Assembly: GCF_037126465.1 (NCBI RefSeq)
Contig: NC_088205.1
Location: 31,913,482 to 31,977,481 of the forward strand
Source of the DNA: Ornithodoros turicata
Lineage: Eukaryota; Arthropoda; Arachnida; Ixodida; Argasidae
DNA length: 64,000 nt
Reading direction: 5' to 3'
The notes beneath the pieces were generated by a model that was given only the letters and a program-made list of their open reading frames with translations, did not search any database and was not told the DNA's origin. The position numbers were made by a program, and so were the translations under genes. Position 1 is the stretch's first letter; every line of letters starts with the position of its first letter. Shown one piece after another: positions 54,921-64,000 of this stretch.

Positions 54921-55506
54921 CATAGACCGAGAAGTTACTCGTCAAAAGGAACTCGTTACGAAGTTACGGTGTGAAAAATGTAACTAAGTTAATAACGAAG
55001 TTATTCAGCCCGAAACGTAACTCGCAGTTACGGAGTTACTTAAACAAAAAAAGAACGACTTATTCCCAAGTTACTTCGGACACAAAACAGCACTACACAG
55101 GTGCAGCGCGTGTGAGCAGTTGAGTTCGACCCTGAGTTGCCTGCGTTGAATTTTCGTTTATGTCCAACAATGCGAACGCTCTTATTCCTTGTGGGCACAC
55201 AATGGTTCAGCTTCATTTCAATAGCAGCGGTTCTTACTTCCTGAACAGAATACTGTCATTGATTGAACATCACGTTTTATGACATAAAATGCCATGGAAG
55301 AACCGGAGAGAAAGCAAGAAAACAAGTGGACGTGAGTGAAAAGCGAATTAAAAGTGACTTGGAACTTAGCTTAAGTTACTTTGGCAAAGTTACCTGACAA
55401 AGAAATGAGTTCTTCTGAAAGTTACCACGGCGCAAAAGTAGAGAGTTAAGTTATAAGTTACCAAAAAAAGGAACTTAGTTACAGTAATGAGTTGCCTCGA
55501 ACTCCG
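54921..55506. mobile_element. hAT-type MITE, 586 bp, 8-bp duplication
   Basis: GTTGAAAG flanks it (54913-54920, 55507-55514). Ends are loosely similar (CATAGACCGAG and CGGAGTTCGAG). Many AAGTTAC/GTAACT motifs occur inside both ends. Confidence 0.75.
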
Positions 55507-55618
55507 GTTGAAAGTGTGTATTTGCATGAAAGTCTAGCCTTATGAATCATGTTCCCTAGTTAAGAGTTTCAAGCGATGGTTGATGATTGGAATCAGTACT
55601 GCATGAAGGGCACCTTAA

Positions 55619-55957
55619 AGGGACAGCACGCTAAAGTTTTCGGCCGACACCCGCGCCCCCACTAGGCGAAATGTGGGTAACCTCCTGGTACCTGCCGCGC
55701 AGTCCCGTACAACTGCATCCATTTCGATCGCCGCTCGGAAGGGTTGAAGTTAGTTAAAGCTGGTTACGACACCGAGACCGTGATACAACAACAGTCAGAC
55801 GGCTCGAGAGATTTTTACCTTCACGTTTTGTGAATGGGTTCTGGGCGAAAACGGAAGAACGGCGGCTATTGCTGCGTAGTAAGCTGCCACAACAACAGGG
55901 CTCCCGTCAAGGGAAAGCAACCTGCCATAAAGTTTTACGCTTTCCCTTTTCCTTTAA
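55619..55957 (+). mobile_element. Left end of a TTAA element with a THAP first exon
   Basis: TTAA (55615-55618) is followed by AGGGACAGCACGC, close to the ends of the 39621-43482 element. 215 bp inside, ATG 55834 opens a frame reading GYCCVVSCHNNRAP and AIKFYAFPFPL, the start of a THAP domain (first two cysteines and the FP motif). The frame stops at TAA 55957, but a GTAATT at 55955 may be a donor. The second half of the domain and the right end were not found. Confidence 0.5.
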
Positions 55958-56763
55958 TGTAATTTAGAAACTGGTAAATCAACTATTAGGTGGTCTTATG
56001 CTTGTTCCTCAGATATTTTCGTTTTTTTTTATATATATTGCCTAGGATTTGGCAGCAAATTTTCCTGTTTCCTAGGATATTTCGAGCAAAGCAGAAGCGC
56101 ACGCAAACAAGCGACCAGTCACATGTCAGACTGGCTGTGCCGTATTTGCAAAGAACGGCGGAGAATAATAGTACCGGGTTATGTGTGATTTCATTGCACG
56201 TTCTGTGAGCGATGGGCTCAAGGGGGTTGCGTAGGAACCTGCGGGCTTTACATTGTCTGATTGGATTGCAAAAACTAATTTGTATAGTTAATTACCACGG
56301 CGTGTCTCATAGTTCCCCACTCGATGTCTCGTCTTGCCCCGAGGGTAGGGCAAGGTGAGACAACCTGCATTTTTGAATTTCTTGTTCTGTTATCCTAGAC
56401 CGCCTAAATCCGTTATGCGTTTATAGGTTAGATGCACTAGACCCCTGAGAATTCCTATGGTTAGTTGTTCTTTTTTTTTTTTTTTGAAAACACGAAAAAT
56501 TTAAAATTTCATATTCAAGTGCAAATTTCTGTCTCATTTTGTCCCACCTTACCCTACGTGTGTTTGTCTGCGCCAGACACTGTGCCGTCAGTTTCGATTT
56601 TCCGTCACTGAAGACTTCCTCGCGTACGGCTTTCACGTGTTTTGAATTCCGGAGCAGATTTCCTTTCTTGACAGTATCTCCACAGAAGTAGTCTGGAAGG
56701 TCAATGGGAGGAAAGCCACCAAATAAAACACGCGTGAGTGCACGTACGCCGTGATACTGTCCC
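55958..56763. other. No gene recognised
   Basis: No domain seen; the second half of the THAP gene at 55834 was sought here and not found. Confidence 0.35.
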
Positions 56764-56771
56764 AAACGTAC

Positions 56772-57708
56772 CATAGGTGGGGAAGTTACTTTTATTTTGT
56801 AGTGCACTACCGTTACTCACTACTTTTTCAAAAAGTAACGCGTTACGTTAGTCGTTACTGTTGCGGTAGTAGGTAACGCGTTACTAACGCCGTTACTTCT
56901 GATAAGTAATGCCGTTACTTTTGATTACTTCATGAGGTTTTGCTTATAATATGGTTGAGTCACATAAGTGCATTCCGCAAATCAATGCAAGCAATGTTGG
57001 GCACAAACAAGGATCACGCATGAACATAACTTACATGTACGATTTATTGCAACGCAGAAGTAGTTGATATTCAAAATTTTCATGTGTGAGCTTCGCCCGT
57101 TGGGTTGAGAGGACGCCTAACCAGTGAGTGCTCCTTGTCAAGGTTGATAGAGACGGTGACATTTTATCTCACACAGGACAAATCCAAACAGCCAATCCAT
57201 TGGTACTTTGTTACTTGTTCAGAGGGTAGAGGCTATTTTTTTTATTTATTTATTATTGCTTAGAAATGGTACGGTACAAGGTTTTTCTGCCGCTTTTGCC
57301 CCATTCGTCCGAAAAACACCAGAGGGAGTGAAAAAGAAAGGTGGTAAACAAAGGTGACATCTCAACCAGGGTGGGTCAATAACCCTTCTTTTGCGTTCTT
57401 CGTGGGTGTCGATGTGACCTTCTTGTCATTTTTGAAAATGAACAGAAAAAATCGTTTCAAAAAAAAAAAAAAAAAATCCCGGATTCTGCAGGCACAGTCC
57501 TCTCAAACTTTCAAGTTTAGACGATGAAGCAGTGTTCCCGAGCACGCTGTAACGCATAACGCCGTTACGCGTTAGTTATTAAAGATGCAATGACGTTACG
57601 TTACTCATTACTTTTCTCCCAAATGTAATGTGTTACCATATTTCACTACTCGAGTGTAACGCGTTACCGGTAACGCACTACTTTGTAACGCGTTACTCCC
57701 CACCTATG
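56772..57708. mobile_element. hAT-type element, 937 bp, 8-bp duplication
   Basis: AAACGTAC flanks it (56764-56771, 57709-57716). Ends CATAGGTGGGGAAGTTAC and CATAGGTGGGGAGTAACG (reverse complement). Dense GTAACG/CGTTAC motifs fill about 120 bases inside each end, the usual subterminal binding-site pattern. No transposase. Confidence 0.88.
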
Positions 57709-57716
57709 AAACGTAC

Positions 57717-58131
57717 CAAAGCAATGAGCGGCTCCGTGTGGTACAGAGTCAAAATGTACGGAGTCACCATAGAGGGCGCGCTCAGGCAAACCACCGGAGC
57801 GCCCTCAAGCTAGCGTGCGGTGTCTAAAGCTGCAACTAGTCCAATATATGAAAGCACTCCTGAATTATGCATTCATATGCATTTAAAAGCCACTCCATAT
57901 TGGATAGGACAGTACTAAGATGGGCAAAAGCATATAAAGAGAAAGTATTGCATGAAAATTTTGCCTAACGTACAAACTCGTATTAGTGGGACATTACAAA
58001 CACACCAGCCACATGTCTCTTTGGTGCGTTCCAGCATGTTTACTTTACTTAGAGACAATAAATAATTTTTCAACCTCGAATGTGTACTCTTTATTCTCCC
58101 TGCTTAAGTTTGCGACAATATATGTTTGCAG
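57717..58131. other. No gene recognised
   Basis: AT-rich; nothing supported. Confidence 0.35.
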
Positions 58132-58288
58132 CCCAAATGAAAGCAATGTGATCCGTCTGATCGAAGAAGTTTCCCATTGCTACAGCAGTACCGGACTGTA
58201 CCACCTTGCCAAGGAATATACAGGGGTGACAGCCAGGCCTCATCTGCGAAAGAAATTGTCAAGGTTGATCATATTCAACAACCAGTAA
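58132..58288 (+). pseudogene. Possible internal exon of unknown gene
   Basis: Preceded by ATGTTTGCAG, open through PNESNVIRLIEEVSHCYS and YHLAKEYTGVTARPHLRKKL, with GTAATG near the end at 58281. The reading is protein-like but not recognised. It could belong to the THAP gene upstream or be chance. Confidence 0.3.
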
Positions 58289-59091
58289 TGTACTCTGCCT
58301 ACTTACCTGGCTGACTGCTTCAAACTTGCTGTTGCAACTGGACTTGTGATACTTTGATCTTAGAGCTTTCACCACAAGACCTTGCTACTTAGCCTTTTTA
58401 TGAGTTAGTTCAAAATGACTAGAGGTAGAGTGAATGTCTTTACCACCATTTACTTCCCCAGTGCACATATTTCTAGTCGATATGTTTTTACCGTCATATA
58501 GCCTTTACATCACATATCATTCTAGTCCTTTGGAAGTGCTTTAGTGCCGTTCGGCATTTCGTGTCATAACTAGTCATATCTTAACTTCCTGTGCAAAGCA
58601 TAATGTTTATACCCAACCACATTAAGGTGGTTACATAAACAAACGTGCCAAACAAGGCTGAATGTCGAGAGTCAATTCTGAGAATACTGCTCCCTGGCAT
58701 TTCACACCCCCGAGCAGAAGGAAATGGGAGAAACACCAGAAGCAACACGCTGACAGACGACAAAGGAAACGTAACACAACAAATACAACACCACACAAAA
58801 CCAGCAAATCACATAATCGAAGTTCAAAGTACAAAATTGGAACGACACGACCTCACACGAGTACAAAATAGACAGGAAATAACGTGTATGTGACGGGATT
58901 TCACACGAAAAACGTAAGGAATCCAATCACGAGGGATTTCTGCAGTGATCCGTGGCAAAACTTTAGCGAAGCAGCAAGGGAAGCGCTCACAAACAGCAAA
59001 ACTTGTCACAGCTTACATGCATTCCAATGGGCTGTAATGGCTCTTTTGAGCTTGGCGTACCCTTTGCGCGATACCCTCACCCATCCGCAGT
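58289..59091. other. No gene recognised
   Basis: Several short open frames on both strands, none with a domain. Confidence 0.35.
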
Positions 59092-59146
59092 GGGATACAT
59101 TCTCCGGAGGCCGCATCGCTGCGCCACCAGTTTGTCGCACAGTCCC
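59092..59146 (-). repeat. Terminal fragment of the element seen at 49924
   Basis: Matches 49924-49979 in reverse complement (shared CCACCAGTTTGTCGCACAG) and ends at the same GGGACTG terminus. Confidence 0.7.
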
Positions 59147-59793
59147 TTACGGCTTTTATTTTTGGGCGGATTCGGCGTATGTTTTTCGATGTTTATTAAT
59201 TTTCACGAAGTCGGCGTCTTTCGATATTTTTCCAGGCGTGTACATCGTTTACCCGACAGTTATCGGCGGATAGAAATCACAATGTAATTTCCGCACTTGG
59301 ATTTTCCTTCCTCCATGTTTCCGCACGACGCTCATTCAACATGGCGTTGTTCGCTGCGGTGCCATGTTACGGCTTATGAAAACGTAAACGGACATTTTTC
59401 ACAACCACCGTATTTCTGTATGGTTTTCTGATCTCCATCAACTTGCTGCAATTTATCTGTCATGTCCCTCTGTATTCGGTGTTTTTCGATTAAAACCGAA
59501 AACGCGGAACCCTACCTATATAGAGTCGGGTAAATCCGGCATACACTGTCAAAAAAAAAAAAAAAAAAAAAAAAAAACGAGGGTGACTTCGCAAAGCTCG
59601 GAGTTTTAAATGGAAAATTCAATTTCTTGCTTACTAAATTTGATAAAACTGCAAAATTCACGAACTGCAATGAAACTGCATGGCAAAATCTCTCACATGA
59701 AAGAACTGATGTTCTGAGGCTGGAACATAAAAGGGACAAATACATACAAGGCCTCAATTTGCTTGTAGGAGTAGGAGGAGAGGAGGAGGAGGT
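59147..59793. other. No gene recognised; A-run
   Basis: 27 consecutive A at 59551-59577. The preceding bases do not identify a retroposed gene. Confidence 0.5.
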
Positions 59794-59876
59794 AGCTGTA
59801 GGGCTCGAACCCACATCTTCTGGATCTTCAGAGCTGGACCGGCAAACCAGAAGATGTGGGTTCGAGTCCTACAGCT
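59794..59876. repeat. Head-to-head tRNA-like SINE ends
   Basis: 59794-59823 and 59847-59876 are inverted 30-base copies (29 of 30 match). Each contains a Pol III B box (GGTTCGAGTCC type). The right copy continues into GGCTAACCTTTTCAGTGAC, as in tRNA-derived SINEs of ticks as I recall them. Confidence 0.65.
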
Positions 59877-60239
59877 GGCTAACCTTTTCAGTGACTTTCA
59901 TCGAAACTCTCTCAAACCATAGGATAAACCGCGTTCGACCCCATAATGTTCAGACACGTCACGTTGTTTCATCTCATTACGTGAAACAGCCGGTATACTT
60001 ACAGAACGAAATTCGCGAAAAAAATTGCCATTAAATTCTCACTTTGCCATTCCAAGCTATGCCACCATTTTCATGAAATTTTAGTGTCATGGAGGCCCAC
60101 ATAGAAAACAGCATCCAATGAAATGCACTAAATTTCGATTGACAGGGCAAGAGTTTAGGCTCCTCCTAATAGCCAGACACCCAACACACTGCTCTGGTTG
60201 CATAGGTCCTTAAGCACAAACAGCGTATAACACAGGTCC
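59877..60239. other. No gene recognised
   Basis: SINE body or flank at the left; nothing else seen. Confidence 0.35.
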
Positions 60240-60369
60240 CCCAGGTGAAAAAATTTCTTTCCAAATGGTTTACGAAACAATTTCCACTTTAAACCCTTTA
60301 CATACGAAGTGGTTTCAAGTAGAAATTGTTTCATAAACCACTTTTAACTGCAAACGTTTTCCACCTGGG
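60240..60369. mobile_element. Foldback MITE, 130 bp
   Basis: Ends CCCAGGTGAAAAAA and CCCAGGTGGAAAAC (reverse complement), with complementary inner blocks (GGTTTACGAAACAATTTC and its near complement). Confidence 0.75.
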
Positions 60370-61337
60370 TCGGATAAAATACAGCGACCAACTATGTCTG
60401 AGCTTCAGCATAGTGCTACCAAAGTTGAGTCATTTCAGCACAAAGTTCACTGTGTAAACAAAGACAGTCAAATGAGTCTAGACAAAGAACATTTTATTGG
60501 TGCCCAATCACCCGGGCAAGTGGCAGCCACGTGGAAAGAGCCTTGTCCGTCGGCAAGAACCACCAAATTCAAACCCAAAGAAGGAAAGTTCTCCAGACAC
60601 TCGTCGCGAGGATTTCTTTTAAAAATAAGGGAAGCCTTAGTAAAAGTGTGCACTAGAGGAAGGAAACCCAGGCATTAAAACAGTTTAAAAAGAAAAGAAA
60701 AGGGTCAGTCAGTTGTCTCCTTCATCGGAACACTCCTCTTCCTCTTCAGCTTCTTCCAGCCAAGTCAGCCACTGGTTCACCTGCAAACATTCATGTAATG
60801 AGCTTGCTTGTTTGTGAATGCAGCATCCTGATGAAGCAACTTTACATAAACACTTAGGGGTGGAAGTGGTGTCAGGACTTTTGGAGCTACAATTGGAGCA
60901 GATTTGGAGCAGCGGAAAAATGACATTTTGGATCACATATGCCGGAATTTGGAGCAGAAACGTCTGGTACACAGAGTGGTTCCTTGAAGATTTCAGATCC
61001 GCACATTGTCATATACTGCCAGGTATACCATGAATGATGAGAAACTAACCATTTTCTTAATGTAAACATGAAAATATCAGTGTACAAAATTTTATACACT
61101 AGCTAGCACGACTAGTTAAAACATACACACACTGGTGAAAACTAGTGCATATTTTGTTGACCAGTTGGCTTGATTAGTTGAAATGCACCCACACACCTGG
61201 TGAAAACAAGTACAGAAAAACTTTCAGCACTGCAGGGATGCAGTCACAATACACAATCAGAAGAACGTTGTACTTTTAGTGTTGACTGACGAGTGCCATG
61301 TGCAGTGCTTACACTGGTACAATTACCCATAGTTTCA
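60370..61337. other. No gene recognised
   Basis: A 94-codon frame at 60394-60678 (lysine/arginine-rich C-terminus) has no recognised domain; other frames are short. Confidence 0.35.
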
Positions 61338-61799
61338 TCATGTTACTTGTGCAGCGCTGAGAGTATAACGTTCGTCTGATCCCCTCCTTTTCTTGTTCTG
61401 CGGGTTACTCTCAATCTCTTGAATGCGTTGAAGAAACTTTGGAAATTTTGCTTTTGCGTCCTTCAGTAGAACTCTTGCACTGTCCACCTTCACCATGTCC
61501 TGTGACTTGCCACCTTGGCTGATCAGTGACTGGACATTCAATGAACATTTTGGGCATCCTCAGCAGTCCGCGTTCTCAGTTCTTTCTTCTTGTTCCAGGC
61601 GTTCTTTGTACGCCTTGTAGTAGTTTGGGAAACAACGTACGAAAGTTTCTTCCTTCCGCACTGAATGGGAAAATATGGCTGGGAAAATCTCCTTTGCGAC
61701 CTCTCCCCATGTGTAAGGGGAGGAGTTCGCAATCACATAAAGTACGAAAATACTGTCTGCTTTTAAAGTAACTTTCCTGTACGTTAGCTCTGGCCTCAA
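61338..61799 (-). pseudogene. Unrecognised frame with one in-frame TGA
   Basis: 61799-61563 reads SSPYTWGEVAKEIFPAIFSH and KEETFVRCFPNYYKAYKERL. After TGA at 61560-61562 the same frame continues to 61338 through LKDAKAKFPKFLQRIQEIES. A cysteine pair (GCPKC) follows the stop. The composition is protein-like, but I cannot assign a family. It may be part of a decayed transposase. Confidence 0.35.
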
Positions 61800-62641
61800 A
61801 AGCGTTCAGGTCCTTGCTTCGGCACTTGATGAACGCCACTCTCGTGTCTGTGTTTCTTTGATGCTGCAACTGACGCGTGACAGCCGAACCACCAGCGTGC
61901 ACGAATGGCCACGCTGCATAAAGTGCATTGGTTTATTTTACACTAGGTTGGCACCACAACGAAATGAGGTCACCATTTGAGTCGATCCGTTTGAAGATGT
62001 CATCGTTGAATTTCGTGTTTCTTTCTGAAATGTATATGGGCCCCCGTCCCGTGATTCTAACAAAAGACAAGAAGAAGAGAAAAACAAGTCAGCAGTCACT
62101 TTTGCCTATCATTACTTTTGCTCACCGGTGCACAGCATGCCTGCACCACCTAAAAGATGACAAAGGCAAAAGGAACCGCAAAAGCGGCAAGTGCCGCTGC
62201 CGCGCACCCCATCAAAGATAAGCCTAACGAGCCTGACCGGCGGCCTAACCGACCTGAAATTAAACCATATTGTCTCGGATTGGCTGCCTTTGGATTTTGT
62301 TGGATATGAATGGATTTTGTAGGATATGAATAGAGCTTCGTGGACGGGTTGATCGTGGGGCGGATATGGATGCTTGTGACTCCCTTTTGGCTTTTGGTAG
62401 TGTTACCAGAGTGGTACGGACCTCGGGGGTAGTTTGGCGCAACTTTGATGTTGCGGCTCAAGTTGGCGCATGAAAAGCAGCGGGGCGCAGAATGGCGCAG
62501 CACTTCCACCCCTGAACACTACCCTACATAAGACCCTAACCATTACATTCCCACAGGAACACAAAAAATGTAGAGCACTGTAACACCATGCAGTCCCTTC
62601 TACATAGGATTCTCTTCCACAAACAGCAGTATTAACCGAAA
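61800..62641. other. No gene recognised
   Basis: No supported feature; a 119-codon minus-strand frame near 62150-62509 has no domain. Confidence 0.35.
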
Positions 62642-62643
62642 TA

Positions 62644-63810
62644 CAGTACTGTAGTCCCTCGTTAGAACGAAATCGCTTTTTACGAATTATCGCTGATTTC
62701 GAAGTTTCATCAGGTCCCGATCGAAATGCATGTATGTATTTCGAATCACTTTATTCGAAGTCTACCGCGAGCCAACTCCGCATAGTACGAAAACGCAAGA
62801 CTCGGGAGCGCCTTCATGCAGGGTCCCACCGTCAGCGACATCCCACGACTTAAGTCACGCTAGACGTCAGCATGCGCTTCTCGCTGTTTCCCTCCAGGAC
62901 GCTCGAGAACGCTGACTACGGACGATGGGCAGCGCGAAGGAGAGCGGTCGTGCATGTGCCCACCTCTCCAACCATGTCACACGCCTGTAGTGATTGGGAG
63001 GGAAACCGTTGCTTCGCTTTTCGGCGTGACAGCACCGAAGTCTGTACGGAGGTGTCTAACTTTGGAGCAGAAAGTCGCTCTCATCCACCAAGTAGAAAAG
63101 AGAGAACGGTCCGAAACTGCCATCGCCAAGGTGACTGTCACTGGGGAAGATAAGCTCCCCTTGCTGATAGTAGGCAAGGTAGAAAAGCTGCGCTGCTTTC
63201 GAAACGCTACTATGCCGAAGGATTGCATATATAGAAGCAACAAGCACGCACAGATGACAGCAGCTATTTTCGAAGACCACGTGCGACTTCTGGATCGCAA
63301 GTTTGCTGCTGCACAGCGCAATGTCCTGTTTGTCGTCGACAATTGCACCAGTCACGGCAAAACTGAACATCTGACGGCTATCACTTTGGAGTTCTTGCCA
63401 GCGAACACGACATTCACCCTACAACCCATGGACTAGGGTATTCGTTCCTCACGCGCTTGTGGATGCGGACGTGCCCATTGTTGGTGCCACCACGGCACCA
63501 CGAGGTCGTCGAGGAAGTCGTAGACAGTGTTGGGTGCGGAAAGTCAAAACGAAGACTTCGAGGACGGACCACGGGAAATTCTGTCGACGGCGGTAACACG
63601 TAATATACGTCTTTTGCGCAACAAAGTTGTTATATATGTTTGGCCGGCTCTGTAGAAGACGAGGAAGACTGTATGCGCGTGACTCGCGCTGGGTCTCTTT
63701 TCTCTTCTGATTGGGCTTCCGTTCAGGACACACGCATGTTGGTCCTGGCTTTTGAATAAATGGTTAGGAGTCGAATATTACACTGTCGACAAGGGACTAC
63801 ACACCCACTG
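62644..63810 (+). mobile_element. pogo/Tigger-type element
   Basis: Left end CAGTACTGTAGTCCCTCGT and right end (reverse complement) CAGTGGGTGTGTAGTCCCTT share GTAGTCCCT. The right boundary lacks a clear TA. The transposase remnant lies between. Confidence 0.6.
62954..63436 (+). pseudogene. pogo/Tigger transposase with internal deletion and stop
   Basis: The first part (RRCLTLEQKVALIHQVEKRE, SETAIAKV) is the CENP-B-like helix-turn-helix start. It runs straight into TGEDKLPLLIVGKVEKLRCF, which belongs just after the first catalytic aspartate of the DDE domain, so roughly the middle of the gene is deleted in frame. LFVVDNCTSHGKTEHL supplies the second aspartate and LEFLPANTTFTLQPMD leads towards the third. 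TAG at 63434 replaces the expected glutamine of LQPMDQG (CAG to TAG). It cannot act as a transposase. Confidence 0.85.
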
Positions 63811-64000
63811 CTTGGTTCTGTCGACAGCAATGCGGTGGGGGTGACTACAGCCTTATACAGTGCCCCAAGAAACTGGAAAACGCATTGTTGCTGCCCAGCA
63901 ATACCGCCCGGCAATATGAGAGCATGAGCTTTTTCTCGCCACAATAAAGGTTTGTAAGACTGCTTTTCTCCTTGTCTTCTTGAAATTACTTGTTCTAACG
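63811..64000. other. No gene recognised
   Basis: An AATAAA lies at 63943; no gene leads into it. Confidence 0.35.

Noticed and set aside
59847..59876. Possible tRNA gene
   Set aside because: Only the T-arm/B-box region is tRNA-like; no acceptor or anticodon arms can be paired.
1..64000. CRISPR array or prokaryotic operons
   Set aside because: No regularly spaced short repeats; introns, LTR elements and SINEs show a eukaryotic genome.

Overview
The window looks like repeat-dense, non-genic chromosomal DNA from an animal, most likely a tick or other chelicerate. I infer that from spliced transposase genes, tRNA-derived SINE fragments, the mix of transposon families (Ty3/gypsy, Gmr1-like, I-type LINE, CMC/CACTA, Kolobok-like, hAT, mariner, pogo, Maverick-like), and my memory of similar sequences in ticks. 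No database search was possible. I found no convincing host gene, tRNA gene, rRNA or CRISPR array. Almost every supported coding region belongs to, or decays from, a mobile element.

Layout. 1-7.3 kb: fragments of a LINE (reverse transcriptase and RNase H), two Harbinger-like scraps, and a SINE whose insertion can be read against an uninserted repeat copy nearby. 7.5-12.6 kb: a 470-bp 5' LTR, a primer-binding site and an intact 1,477-codon gag-pol in which integrase lies before reverse transcriptase (Gmr1-like order) and the capsid resembles a SCAN domain; no 3' LTR was found. 12.8-17.6 kb: a three-exon TNP2-type (CMC/CACTA) transposase followed by a cluster of short motifs like CACTA subterminal repeats. 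17.5-19.8 kb: a TTAA-flanked element with a broken THAP exon, then a small hAT element.

20.15-31.94 kb is one Ty3/gypsy element on the minus strand (194/191-bp LTRs, 5-bp target duplication) that received four insertions: an I-type LINE of about 5.5 kb, a 961-bp Kolobok-like element, a 1,258-bp hAT element and a 232-bp MITE. 31.98-34.28 kb is a hairpin repeat split by a mariner, which itself carries two foldback elements.

35.67-52.84 kb is the most unusual object. It is a 17.2-kb element with a 6-bp target duplication (CGCATT) and AGT...ACT ends, which are the hallmarks of Maverick/Polinton elements, yet it is almost wholly palindromic. Two arms of about 3.5 kb net surround a spacer under 1 kb once later insertions are removed. 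No Polinton replication or capsid gene was recognised. The arms encode the same small unrecognised reading frames. Later insertions include a Kolobok-like element within a Kolobok-like element, whose empty site is visible in the copy at 26.0 kb.

53-64 kb: THAP-domain exons (one with a premature stop), two hAT elements with 8-bp duplications, a head-to-head SINE pair, a foldback MITE and a pogo/Tigger transposase with an internal deletion. The genes do not form a pathway. They record successive insertions whose relative order can be read from the nesting.
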